Below, piece after piece: positions 35,869-45,960 of a DNA stretch of 64,000 nucleotides; position 1 is the stretch's first letter; each line of letters opens with the position of its first letter. The notes beneath the pieces were generated by a model. The model was not told where the DNA came from. It saw nothing but the letters and a program-made list of their open reading frames with translations, and ran no database searches. The position numbers were made by a program, and so were the translations under genes. Source of the stretch: Odiellus spinosus (Eukaryota > Arthropoda > Arachnida > Opiliones > Phalangiidae); assembly GCA_963920705.1 (NCBI GenBank), contig OY987237.1, forward strand, positions 9,888,601 through 9,952,600, in the 5' to 3' direction.

Positions 35869-38800
35869 CAAAAGGTTTCAAAAGGTTTCAAAAGGTTTCA
35901 AAAGTTTTCAAAAGTTTTCAAAAGGTTTCAAAAGTTTTCAAAAGGTTTCAAAAGTTTTCAAAAGGTTTCAAAAGTTTTCAAAAGTTTTCAAAAGTTTTCA
36001 AAAGTTTTCGAAAGTTTTCGAAAGGTTTCGAAAGTTTTCGAAAGTTTTCGAAAGTTTTCGAAAGTTTTCGAAAGTTTTCAAAAGTTTTCAAAAGTTTTCA
36101 AAAGTTTTCAAAAGTTTTCAAAAGTTTTCAAAAGTTTTCAAAAGTTTTCAAAAGTTTTCAAAAGTTTTCAAAAGTTTTCAAAAGTTTTCAAAAAAGTTTT
36201 CAAAAAAGTTTTCAAAAAAGTTTTCAAAAAAGTTTTCAAAAATGTTTTCAAAAGTTTTCAAAAAAGTTTTCAAAAGTTTTCAAAAAAGTTTTCAAAAGTT
36301 TTCAAAAGTTTTCAAAAGTTTTCAAAAGTTTTCAAAAAAGTTTTCAAAAGTTTTCAAAAAAGTTTTCAAAAGTTTTCAAAAGTTTTCAAAAGTTTTCAAA
36401 AGTTTTCAAAAAAGTTTTCAAAAGTTTTCAAAAAAGTTTTCAAAAAAGTTTTCAAAAAAGTTTTCAAAAAAGTTTTCAAAAGTTTTCAAAAAAGTTTTCA
36501 AAAGTTTTCAAAAAAGTTTTCAAAAGTTTTCGAAAAAGTTTTCAAAAGTTTTCGAAAAAGTTTTCAAAAGTTTTCGAAAAAGTTTTCAAAAGTTTTCGAA
36601 AAAGTTTTCAAAAGTTTTCGAAAAAGTTTTCAAAAGTTTTCGAAAAAGTTTTCAAAAGTTTTCGAAAAAGTTTTCAAAAGTTTTCGAAAAAGTTTTCAAA
36701 AGTTTTCGAAAAAGTTTTCAAAAGTTTTCGAAAAAGTTTTCAAAAGTTTTCGAAAAAGTTTTCAAAAGTTTTCGAAAAAGTTTTCAAAAGTTTTCGAAAA
36801 AGTTTTCAAAAGTTTTCGAAAAAGTTTTCAAAAGTTTTCAAAAAAGTTTTAAAAAAGTTTTCAAAAGTTTTCAAAAAAGTTTTCAAAAGTTTTCAAAAAA
36901 GTTTTCAAAAGTTTTCGAAAAAGTTTTCAAAAGTTTTCGAAAAAGTTTTCAAAAGTTTTCGAAAAAGTTTTAAAAAGTTTTCAAAAGTTTTCAAAAAAGT
37001 TTTCAAAAGTTTTCAAAAAAGTTTTCAAAAGTTTTCAAAAAAGTTTTCAAAAGTTTTCAAAAAAGTTTTCAAAAGTTTTCGAAAAAGTTTTCAAAAGTTT
37101 TCGAAAAAGTTTTCAAAAGTTTTCGAAAGTTTTCGAAAAAGTTTTCAAAAGTTTTCGAAAGTTTTCAAAAGTTTTCGAAAGTTTTCAAAAGTTTTCGAAA
37201 GTTTTCGAAAGTTTTCGAAAGTTTTCGAAAGTTTTCGAAAGTTTTCGAAAGTTTTCGAAAGTTTTCGAAAGTTTTCGAAAGTTTTCGAAAGTTTTCGAAA
37301 GTTTTCGAAAGTTTTCGAAAGTTTTCGAAAGTTTTCGAAAGTTTTCGAAAGTTTTCGAAAGTTTTCGAAAAAGTTTTCGAAAGTTTTCGAAAAAGTTTTC
37401 AAAAGTTTTCGAAAAAGTTTTCAAAAGTTTTCGAAAAAGTTTTCAAAAGTTTTCGAAAAAGTTTTCAAAAGTTTTCGAAAAAGTTTTCAAAAGTTTTCGA
37501 AAAAGTTTTCAAAAGTTTTCGAAAAAGTTTTCAAAAGTTTTCGAAAAAGTTTTCAAAAGTTTTCGAAAGTTTTCAAAAGTTTTCGAAAGTTTTCAAAAGT
37601 TTTCGAAAGTTTTCAAAAGTTTTCGAAAGTTTTCAAAAGTTTTCGAAAGTTTTCAAAAGTTTTCGAAAGTTTTCAAAAGTTTTCGAAAGTTTTCAAAAGT
37701 TTTCGAAAGTTTTCAAAAGTTTTCGAAAGTTTTCAAAAGTTTTCGAAAGTTTTCAAAAGTTTTCGAAAGTTTTCAAAAGTTTTCGAAAGTTTTCAAAAGT
37801 TTTCGAAAGTTTTCAAAAAAGTTTTCAAAAGTTTTCAAAAAAGTTTTCAAAAGTTTTCAAAAAAGTTTTCAAAAGTTTTCAAAAAAGTTTTCAAAAGTTT
37901 TCAAAAGTTTTCAAAAAAGTTTTCAAAAGTTTTCAAAAAAGTTTTCAAAAGTTTTCAAAAAAGTTTTCAAAAGTTTTCAAAAAAGTTTTCAAAAGTTTTC
38001 AAAAAAGTTTTCAAAAGTTTTCAAAAAAGTTTTCAAAAGTTTTCAAAAAAGTTTTCAAAAGTTTTCAAAAAAGTTTTCAAAAGTTTTCAAAAAAGTTTTC
38101 AAAAGTTTTCAAAAAAGTTTTCAAAAGTTTTCAAAAAAGTTTTCAAAAGTTTTCAAAAAAGTTTTCAAAAGTTTTCAAAAAAGTTTTCAAAAGTTTTCAA
38201 AAAAGTTTTCAAAAGTTTTCAAAAAAGTTTTCAAAAGTTTTCAAAAAAGTTTTCAAAAGTTTTCAAAAAAGTTTTTAAAAGTTTTCAAAAGTTTTTAAAA
38301 GTTTTCAAAAGTTTTTAAAAGTTTTCAAAAGTTTTTAAAAGTTTTCAAAAGTTTTTAAAAGTTTTCAAAAGTTTTTAAAAGTTTTCAAAAGTTTTCAAAA
38401 GTTTTCAAAAGTTTTCAAAAGTTTTCAAAAGTTTTCAAAAGTTTTCAAAAAAGTTTTCAAAAGTTTTCAAAAAAGTTTTCAAAAGTTTTCAAAAAAGTTT
38501 TCAAAAGTTTTCAAAAAAGTTTTCAAAAGTTTTCAAAAAAGTTTTCGAAAAAGTTTTCAAAAGTTTTCGAAAAAGTTTTCAAAAGTTTTCGAAAAAGTTT
38601 TCAAAAGTTTTCGAAAAAGTTTTCAAAAGTTTTCGAAAAAGTTTTCAAAAGTTTTCGAAAAAGTTTTCAAAAGTTTTCGAAAAAGTTTTCAAAAGTTTTC
38701 GAAAAAGTTTTCAAAAGTTTTCGAAAAAGTTTTCAAAAGTTTTCGAAAAAGTTTTCAAAAGTTTTCGAAAGTTTTCAAAAGTTTTCGAAAGTTTTCGAAA

Positions 38801-40898
38801 GTTTTCGAAAGTTTTCGAAAGTTTTCGAAAGTTTTCGAAAGTTTTCGAAAGTTTTCGAAAGTTTTCGAAAGTTTTCGAAAGTTTTCGAAAGTTTTCGAAA
38901 GTTTTCGAAAGTTTTCGAAAGTTTTCGAAAGTTTTCGAAAGTTTTCGAAAGTTTTCGAAAGTTTTCGAAAGTTTTCGAAAGTTTTCGAAAGTTTTCGAAA
39001 GTTTTCGAAAGTTTTCGAAAGTTTTCGAAAGTTTTCGAAAGTTTTCGAAAGTTTTCGAAAGTTTTCGAAAGTTTTCGAAAGTTTTCGAAAGTTTTCGAAA
39101 GTTTTCGAAAGTTTTCGAAAGTTTTCGAAAGTTTTCGAAAGTTTTCGAAAGTTTTCGAAAGTTTTCGAAAGTTTTCGAAAAAGTTTTCAAAAGTTTTCGA
39201 AAAAGTTTTCAAAAGTTTTCGAAAAAGTTTTCAAAAGTTTTCGAAAGTTTTCAAAAGTTTTCGAAAGTTTTCAAAAGTTTTCGAAAGTTTTCAAAAGTTT
39301 TCGAAAGTTTTCAAAAGTTTTCGAAAGTTTTCAAAAGTTTTCGAAAGTTTTCAAAAGTTTTCGAAAGTTTTCAAAAGTTTTCGAAAGTTTTCAAAAGTTT
39401 TCGAAAGTTTTCAAAAGTTTTCGAAAGTTTTCAAAAGTTTTCGAAAGTTTTCAAAAGTTTTCGAAAGTTTTCAAAAGTTTTCGAAAGTTTTCAAAAGTTT
39501 TCGAAAGTTTTCAAAAGTTTTCGAAAGTTTTCAAAAGTTTTCGAAAGTTTTCAAAAGTTTTCGAAAGTTTTCAAAAGTTTTCGAAAGTTTTCAAAAGTTT
39601 TCGAAAGTTTTCAAAAGTTTTCGAAAGTTTTCAAAAGTTTTCGAAAGTTTTCAAAAGTTTTCGAAAGTTTTCAAAAGTTTTCGAAAGTTTTCAAAAGTTT
39701 TCGAAAGTTTTCAAAAGTTTTCGAAAGTTTTCAAAAGTTTTCGAAAGTTTTCAAAAGTTTTCGAAAGTTTTCAAAAGTTTTCGAAAGTTTTCAAAAGTTT
39801 TCGAAAGTTTTCAAAAGTTTTCGAAAGTTTTCAAAAGTTTTCGAAAGTTTTCAAAAGTTTTCAAAAAAGTTTTCAAAAGTTTTCAAAAAAGTTTTCAAAA
39901 GTTTTCAAAAAAGTTTTCAAAAGTTTTCAAAAAAGTTTTCAAAAGTTTTCAAAAAAGTTTTCAAAAGTTTTCAAAAAAGTTTTCAAAAGTTTTCAAAAAA
40001 GTTTTCAAAAGTTTTCAAAAAAGTTTTCAAAAGTTTTCAAAAAAGTTTTCAAAAGTTTTCAAAAAAGTTTTCAAAAGTTTTCAAAAAAGTTTTCAAAAGT
40101 TTTCAAAAAAGTTTTCAAAAGTTTTCAAAAGTTTTCAAAAGTTTTCAAAAGTTTTCAAAAGTTTTCAAAAGTTTTCAAAAGTTTTCAAAAAAGTTTTCAA
40201 AAGTTTTCAAAAAAGTTTTCAAAAGTTTTCAAAAAAGTTTTCAAAAGTTTTCAAAAGTTTTCAAAAGTTTTCAAAAGTTTTCAAAAGTTTTCAAAAAAGT
40301 TTTCAAAAGTTTTCAAAAAAGTTTTCAAAAGTTTTCAAAAAAGTTTTCAAAAGTTTTCAAAAAAGTTTTCAAAAGTTTTCAAAAAAGTTTTCAAAAGTTT
40401 TCAAAAAAGTTTTCAAAAGTTTTCAAAAAAGTTTTCAAAAGTTTTCAAAAAAGTTTTCAAAAGTTTTCAAAAAAGTTTTCAAAAGTTTTCAAAAAAGTTT
40501 TCAAAAGTTTTCAAAAAAGTTTTCAAAAGTTTTCAAAAAAGTTTTCAAAAGTTTTCAAAAAAGTTTTCAAAAGTTTTCAAAAAAGTTTTCAAAAGTTTTC
40601 AAAAAAGTTTTCAAAAGTTTTCAAAAAAAGTTTTCAAAAGTTTTCAAAAGTTTTCAAAAAAGTTTTCAAAAGTTTTCAAAAAAGTTTTCAAAAGTTTTCA
40701 AAAAAGTTTTCAAAAGTTTTCAAAAAAGTTTTCAAAAGTTTTCAAAAAAGTTTTCAAAAAAGTTTTCAAAAGTTTTCAAAAAAGTTTTCAAAAGTTTTCA
40801 AAAAAGTTTTCAAAAGTTTTCAAAAAAGTTTTCAAAAGTTTTCAAAAAAGTTTTCAAAAGTTTTCAAAAAAGTTTTCAAAAGTTTTCAAAAAAGTTTA
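35867..40898. repeat. 5-kb satellite of about 10-bp (GTTTTCRAAA) units with higher-order blocks
   Basis: The array is 5,032 bp, roughly 470-500 short units. Unit types are GTTTTCAAAA (10), GTTTTCGAAA (10), GTTTTCAAAAAA (12), GTTTTCGAAAAA (12) and GTTTTTAAAA (10). The first few units at the left edge read AAAGGTTTCA. Units are grouped: 36080-36185 (10-bp CA), 36530-36830 (22-bp CA/CG pair), 37195-37370 (10-bp CG), 37560-37815 (20-bp CG/CA pair), 37815-38270 (22-bp CA), 38270-38390 (20-bp TA/CA pair), 38540-38770 (22-bp CA/CG), 38785-39180 (10-bp CG), 39235-39860 (20-bp CG/CA) and about 39860-40890 (mainly 22-bp CA). The plus strand has no stop, giving an 818-codon frame of F, K, S, Q, V and E at 35862-38318. 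Minus-strand frames open only in CG blocks. These are not genes. Confidence 0.97.
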
Positions 40899-40934
40899 TC
40901 CGGAAGTAATATAGTTCACGTCGTTCGTTGCACT

Positions 40935-41272
40935 TTAAGTGAGGCTGTCACCATTTTTTCGAATGCTTCAGGTTTATATTTATATACTTTTATCATACTA
41001 TTAAAACGCTACGTTAATTTTATTTCTGAAATTTAACGATAATTTTCATGCGAAAGGTATAGGCCTTTCTGGATTAAGTACTTTTACGAAAAAGACGGCG
41101 CGAAAGCGACCTTCTGACGTGCTGAAACTATAAGCTCTAAAATAGCCACGCGACCATATTGATGAAGTAATATTGCGAGGAATTTTTATTTTAAAAATAT
41201 TGATTATAAAATTTAAATGCTACCTAAGTTCCATTTGGAACTCATGAAAAATCCGTTACAGCCTCACTTTAA
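40935..41272 (+). mobile_element. R2 MITE, complete, TTAA on both sides
   Basis: The left end TTAAGTGAGGCTGTCACC and right end GTTACAGCCTCACTTTAA are inverted. The element is 338 bp, with internal blocks TTTTTTCGAATGC, TTTCTGGATTAAGTACTTTT, CGCGACCATATTGATGAAGT and GAGGAATTTTTATTTTAAAA shared with copies at 6.9, 12.9 and 24.6 kb. There is no coding capacity. It lies 36 bp after the satellite. Confidence 0.85.
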
Positions 41273-41375
41273 AAATGGAAATCTGTTGAAACCTTGTCGT
41301 GTTTTAAAGAGCGTGTTACTTTTCCATTGATATGATAAATCGATACGGTACTCGAAACGAGTTTTTATAAAATGC

Positions 41376-41421
41376 GTTTTATTTTATTTTATTTTATTTT
41401 ATTTTTTTTTTTTTTTTTTTT
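41376..41421 (+). repeat. TTTTA microsatellite running into poly-T
   Basis: About five TTTTA units are followed by about 21 T. The 84-codon frame across it is incidental. Confidence 0.9.
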
Positions 41422-41873
41422 CTATCTTGGCTTAGTCTTGTGGAAAACATCATCCAGCGCCATTAGGGGGTTTTGGATTTCTGGAAAGGAGAATATGATT
41501 AATACAAACGTATTGATTAGCAATTTGGAGTTCCCCTTGTATATATCTCTCGAGCGTCACTCGCGTGAACTCTGCTCAAATGATCCTCGAAGTTTGTTGG
41601 GCGTATTCCTAATAAGTACCCCTTAATTAACCCTTATTTTTGCTCGGTATCTAGTTTACGTTATCAAGTTTTATGACTTTGTCGTTAAAAAATGGTAGAG
41701 GGAATTAAAAATCATTATAACGCTAATAGAAACACCTTTAAAGTCTAACGAGTCTCAAGCTCGGATTAGGTGAAGGCTTCGCGACTAATCGTCTGTTTCG
41801 GTTTGATAAGTGCTAACTTTTGAACTAGTTTTAATTCATATTTCATAAACAAATTTTTATGTTTAAATTTAAA
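41422..41873. other. Non-coding stretch, nothing recognised
   Basis: No gene or repeat is recognised. Confidence 0.45.
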
Positions 41874-41998
41874 TCCCTTTAAAGGGAGAATAAAATCTAA
41901 TAACAAGTGATTTTTTTATCGATTTGTTAACGTTTAAATAGGACTAATCCACTAAAAAGGTTTCAAAAACCATTATTTAACTAGAAATAATTTTATAT
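41874..41998 (+). mobile_element. R1 MITE, left-arm fragment
   Basis: TTAAAGGGAGAATAAAATCT, TTTATCGATTTGTTAACG, TTTAAATAGGACTAATCCAC and AACTAGAAATAATTTTATA match the R1 left arm. The right arm is missing. Confidence 0.7.
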
Positions 41999-42127
41999 AG
42001 GATATTTAAAATTTTAAATCAACATATTAACTCATCTCTAATTAGATATAAATGACATCGCGTCACTGATCTAGGAGGAAATTAAAATCCAACGGAGGAA
42101 TTAAAAAAAACGGGACATGAATTTTTT

Positions 42128-42128
<1 letters not shown>

Positions 42129-42158
<30 letters not shown>
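42129..42158 (+). repeat. Poly-A tract, 30 nt
   Basis: The A run is uninterrupted. No retroposon body was recognised. Confidence 0.9.
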
Positions 42159-42163
<5 letters not shown>

Positions 42164-42473
42164 TATTCGTTTAATCAAAGATTCTAAGTATTTTTTCTCC
42201 ATGTTCCTGATTTATTTTTCCTCGGGCTTTTATTTTTTTGGGGGTGAAGGATGGTGCTATTAATGAAAAGGTAACGGGAAGAAAACGGGCTTGAAAATTG
42301 CAAAGAAAAAATCTTTGAGAGAAAAAAAAAAAAAGTCGAGTAATCTTTGGAGAAGATTTTTTTTGTATAAAATACCAAAGAGAAAGGTGAATAGAAAAAT
42401 CCTTGGTTTTTGATTGGACCTTTCCAATCAACGTCGCTATATATATTAACGAATAATGTGGGGGAATCAGAAA
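42159..42473. other. Non-coding stretch, nothing recognised
   Basis: An A run lies near 42321. An 86-codon minus-strand frame has no motif. Confidence 0.4.
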
Positions 42474-42896
42474 TTAAAGGGATAGTTACACGTACGTGAA
42501 ATGTCTAAATTGTAATCTCAATTAGAGTTTTAAATGTTTAAATTTAATGCCCAGTATACTAAATGGTGAGGATAAATAAAATTTATTTTCAATTTAAAGG
42601 GGAACTTAGAACTAAAAATGGAGATTTTTCGGAATTTTTAGACATGTTTTTAATGTTTTAATTAATTTCTAGAGTTTGGTAAAATTTCTATAAATATAAA
42701 TTAAAAAGCTGTTGCATTTTAGCTTAAAAATAGGGTAAATACTAAACAGCCCAACAATAGCAAGCTCTTAATAAACTGTTTATATAACAAACAGTGACAT
42801 TCTTGTTAATAATTTCGGTTAATAATATATTAATTTCATCACCGTTGTCAAGAAGTTTTGTTTGAAAGAATAATGGTACTGGCACTAACCCTTTAA
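42474..42896 (+). mobile_element. R10-type MITE with TTAA ends, containing an R7 segment
   Basis: The left end TTAAAGGGATAGTTACACGT is roughly inverse to the right end, which on the other strand is TTAAAGGGTTAGTGCCAGTA. An R7 start (TTAAAGGGGAACTTAG) lies inside at 42594. Two readings are possible: an R10 carrying an R7 segment, or an R7 element at 42594-42896 beside an unrelated TTAAAGGG. Confidence 0.5.
42594..42690 (+). mobile_element. R7 segment, internally deleted
   Basis: TTAAAGGGGAACTTAGAACT is followed directly by GATTTTTCGGAATTTTTAGA and TTTAATTAATTTCTAGAGTT. Compared with 59805-60035 it lacks the middle block with ATGCCAAAAAACG. Confidence 0.65.
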
Positions 42897-43168
42897 TTCA
42901 AAATAAGAAAGATGAGAATATTTTTGAAATATTCAAACAAATGACATCTATGTATATGAGCGCGGAAATACGTGAAAGAAGCTGCCAATCGATAAATGTG
43001 GAGCCAGTAAAATCGAGCCTGCAGAGAAGGGAGAGAGGGTTGAAGGCCTGGAAGGTCACTATAGCGGTGTTTCTTTATCAGTCGTGACAGGTTGACGCGT
43101 AATTTTTGTACTCCATTTGAATTTCATATACATATACAAAAAAAAAATAAAAAAATATTCAGCTAGAT

Positions 43169-43460
43169 ACTGGGTCGTTCAGATCAAAAAACTCAATAGC
43201 TTATATGGGGAAATATAAAATTAACTCGAATAATGAATTAGCTTAAAGGCGGATGCACACAGACCTATTTTCACGCGTTTCACGCTCGTGCGCTCGACCA
43301 TTAGCGCGCGAGTGTGAAACGCGTGAAAATAGGTATGTGTGAATCCGGCTTAACACACTCCATACCCACGCGCTCAATCTTAATTCGAATAACACGCGCT
43401 CAATGTTAGTTTTATCCTTCCATAGAAGCTATTGAGTTTTTTGATCTGAACCACCGTGTA
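43169..43460. mobile_element. Outer inverted-repeat element with a nested hairpin
   Basis: TTCAGATCAAAAAACTCAAT at 43179 is the exact inverse of the segment at about 43431-43450, and the outermost GGGTCG and CCACCG are similar. Inward, ATGGGGAAATATAAAATTAA is mirrored by TTAGTTTTATCCTTCCAT. The interior is interrupted by the TTAA-bounded hairpin at 43243-43353. The ends resemble mariner-type termini, which I infer only from appearance. Confidence 0.75.
43243..43353. mobile_element. 111-bp near-perfect hairpin MITE, TTAA on both sides
   Basis: TTAAAGGCGGATGCACACAG and ACCTATTTTCACGCGTTTCA on the left are mirrored by TGAAACGCGTGAAAATAGGT and TGTGTGAATCCGGCTTAA on the right, about 49 paired bases with few mismatches. 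It sits within the element at 43169-43460 and is therefore the later insertion. Confidence 0.85.
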
Positions 43461-43666
43461 TGTAGTTCGCCTTACATCAACATTTACAACATCAACATGT
43501 TGGTATAGAGTTCATTTTATGGACATCGCGTGCGCTTAAACTTTGATACAATGGTAAATTGCCGAACAAATTTAGACTATTGAAGGGAAGATAAAAAAGA
43601 AAAGAAGTGATTTATATTAATACTAGCTTTATCCCGGCAAAAATTACGGCGGTGTAAATAATGACA

Positions 43667-43862
43667 ATACATAGTTTTCAGTAAAGGGGCAAAAGAAAAT
43701 TCCACCCCTCTTTGCTTTCATTCCCAGGTTGCCAGGAGCTTGTGAGTGCAGTTCAGAACAGATCAGTTTCAAAACTGAACTGTAGCCTTTCCCTCTGCAC
43801 TCACAAGTGGTTGGCAACATGGGGGGAACGGCACTTACCCCCTTTAGTGAAAACTATGTATA
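43667..43862. repeat. 196-bp multi-arm inverted repeat
   Basis: The outer arm ATACATAGTTTTCAGTAAAG (43667) pairs with CTTTAGTGAAAACTATGTAT, ending 43862. The inner arm GGTTGCC-CTTGTGAGTGCAG at about 43727 pairs with CTGCACTCACAAG-GGCAAC. The centre contains CAGTTCAG and CTGAACTG. It is GC-richer than its surroundings. A 101-codon frame starts inside (43712-44017) but shows no family motif. Confidence 0.75.
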
Positions 43863-44013
43863 TAGCCAAGCGCGGCCCAAATACATTCCGTCCCTCTCTC
43901 CTGACTCAAAATATTGAGGAAGAGTCCAAACCACTCGAGCCAGCCAGGGGTGATTCATTTTGGCGATTTTTAAGTGATGGGCCAAGACGTAAAATGGGAC
44001 TTTTTCTGATTGT

Positions 44014-44152
44014 TTAAAGGCCTAGGATTACTTCTGCCTGTGACCCTGGAAACAAACTCGCCCTCCATGCTTTCTCTTGCCTTGCTACCCAATAGGAAGC
44101 TCAGAAGGTGAGCCCACTTGTGAAACAGGCAGAAGATATCCTAGGCCTTTAA
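44014..44152. mobile_element. 139-bp hairpin MITE, TTAA on both sides
   Basis: TTAAAGGCCTAGGATTACTT followed by CTGCCTGT is inverse to ACAGGCAGAAGATATCCTAG followed by GCCTTTAA. The arms are about 28 bp. The middle is CT-rich and unlike other families here. Confidence 0.8.
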
Positions 44153-44747
44153 GCTACGGGGCGTTGTTTATGGAATAAAGTGATTGACTTTTAATAATGA
44201 TAATTACTAAAATTCCTCGTGTACTTTAAATGGATACTATTATTGAAATAAGTCAAGTGGTAAGCCTAAAATAAAATTTTAAAACTTAAAAAAATTGTGG
44301 AAAATTCCAGAGTTTAAATTTAATTACTAAAAACCAGGGAAAAATAAACTAAGTGGAATTTTCACTTATTCTTCGTTTTAAAGTTCCATTAATCTATTTT
44401 TGCGTCTTTACCCTTATGTTCCTCCCCCTAAAAAAGAAAGATTTATTTTTCATCTTCCCTTTATGACTATATTGCGTGCTAACAAGTAAAAATGTATTCG
44501 TTATCCTGCAGTAGCATACTGTGGTTGTCTTCATGCGTGATATTTTTGTTGCGCAGCCGAGGTTCAAATTGTTAGCTTCCGTATTTTTAATCGATAATTA
44601 CTGAATAAAGCGTGTATTAAATGACATGTACGATCACGCATAGGTAACGTTTGCAAGTAGGCCTCTCCAGAAATGCTTTGAAGGAGATAATTCGACCAAT
44701 TAGACCAAATGAAATAACCTTAATTCGACAAAAGCGGACCAATTAAA
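44153..44747. other. Non-coding stretch, nothing recognised
   Basis: No gene or repeat is recognised. Confidence 0.45.
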
Positions 44748-44985
44748 AAAATTTAAAATGCAGAATTTGATCCAATTTAGTTTAAAAATATAGTACGTTG
44801 TCTTGGTTATTAATCACCATGCCAAAAAAACCTATTCGAGAAAATTTTCACAATTTTTAGACACGTTTAAGGTGTTTAAAATAATTTCTAAGTTTGGTTA
44901 ACTTTAAATGTAAGTAGGTATAAATTCGGACCAATCATATTATTTCAGCCTACAATAATCTCCTAACATTAAGAGAAAATGCAGG
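44748..44985 (+). mobile_element. R7 element
   Basis: AATCACCATGCCAAAAAAAC, TATTCGAGAAAATTTTCACA, TTTTTAGACACGTTTAAGG, CCAATCATATTATTTCAGCC and CTAACATTAAG align in order with the reverse copy at 59805-60035. Neither end is clear. Confidence 0.7.
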
Positions 44986-45629
44986 CGTTTTGATACCCAA
45001 AGTCTTGTATTAAAATTATATTTTAATCAATTTGGAGGGTTATCTGATTATTATATTTTACGTAAATATAATATTTTAATAAATCAACCTAATTATGACT
45101 TCGTTTTTGTTTTATTTCAGATGCACGCCACCGTTTTATGAATTTATTGATAACCATCATTATAACATCTTAGAACGTCTCTGAAGGGTCACGTTTGACC
45201 ACTGGAGCAGCCAGAGGCCAATCAACGTCGGGATCAAGTTTAGTAGGCGGTCTTGATACGATAAGGTCGCGGGAAATAAGGGTTACTAATGCAACAAAGT
45301 GCCCAAAATGTTTCCTGAACGCGTAGCGCCATACAGTTCAAAAATGGCCGAAATATAGTCGCGTTGTTTCGAGTTTTTAATTTTTACCCGCGTTAACTTT
45401 ATACAAGTGATCTGATATTCTTTTAAAGATGAACCCACACGTCTTCAACTACTAATTATGTGGTAAGTAATTATTTTTTTATACGTCTAATAGTACTAAA
45501 CTTCTCCATATTTGTAAGAACACTTTAAATTTTATAATGGGTGAGTCATCTATAAGTTACACAGATGGTAAATTTAATAATAACGTAGTTAAGTATTTCT
45601 TCCAAGATATAGAAAAGGTACCTCTTTAG
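44986..45629. other. Non-coding stretch, nothing recognised
   Basis: TTTTTGTTTTATTTCAG at 45103-45120 would serve as a splice acceptor, but no coding continuation is evident. Confidence 0.35.
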
Positions 45630-45960
45630 TCCGGTTTATATATTTTATGGCTTGTTCCGGTTATGAGTTGTTCCGTTTTATATGTTCCGTTTACAAGAGT
45701 TATTTCGTATGAGTAATTAGACTAAATATATTTTGAGTTTTCTGTTTATGAGTTAACTCGTTTGAGTTATTCCCTTAGGAGAGTTTCATGATTTATTCCG
45801 ATTTTGACTTATTCCGACATTACGATTCGATTTATGAATATTTCCGATTTAAAAATTTGATTTCATGAGTTTACAACTTATTCCGGTTATGTATTCCGAT
45901 TATGACTTCCTATCCTGAGCTTTATGAATTATTCTGGTTATTTACGAGTAAATAATGATT
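45630..45960. repeat. Degenerate short tandem repeat (TATTCCGGTTATGAGT type)
   Basis: Variants of TTCCGGTTATGAGT recur about every 15-30 bases: GTTCCGGTTATGAGTTG, TTCCGTTTACAAGAGTT, TTCTGTTTATGAGTTAAC, TTCCGATTTTGACTT, TTCCGGTTATGTATTCCG and TTCTGGTTATTTACGAG. This looks like an old, decayed minisatellite. Confidence 0.65.

Noticed and set aside
35862..38318. 818-codon open frame
   Set aside because: It is the satellite read through. The unit contains no plus-strand stop, so the frame carries no evidence of selection for coding.
37145..39212. Minus-strand frames of 79-159 codons (KTFENFRKLS repeats)
   Set aside because: They exist only where the CG form of the satellite unit removes TGA stops; they are repeat artefacts.
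35867..40898. CRISPR array
   Set aside because: Units are directly adjacent with no unique spacers, and the context is eukaryotic repeat DNA. The same applies to the 21-bp and 38-bp arrays.
43712..44017. 101-codon frame across the GC-richer stem-loops
   Set aside because: It begins inside an inverted repeat and shows no recognisable domain; composition reflects the hairpins.
45103..45125. Splice acceptor before a coding exon
   Set aside because: The pyrimidine tract and CAG are good, but the downstream frame closes quickly and matches nothing.
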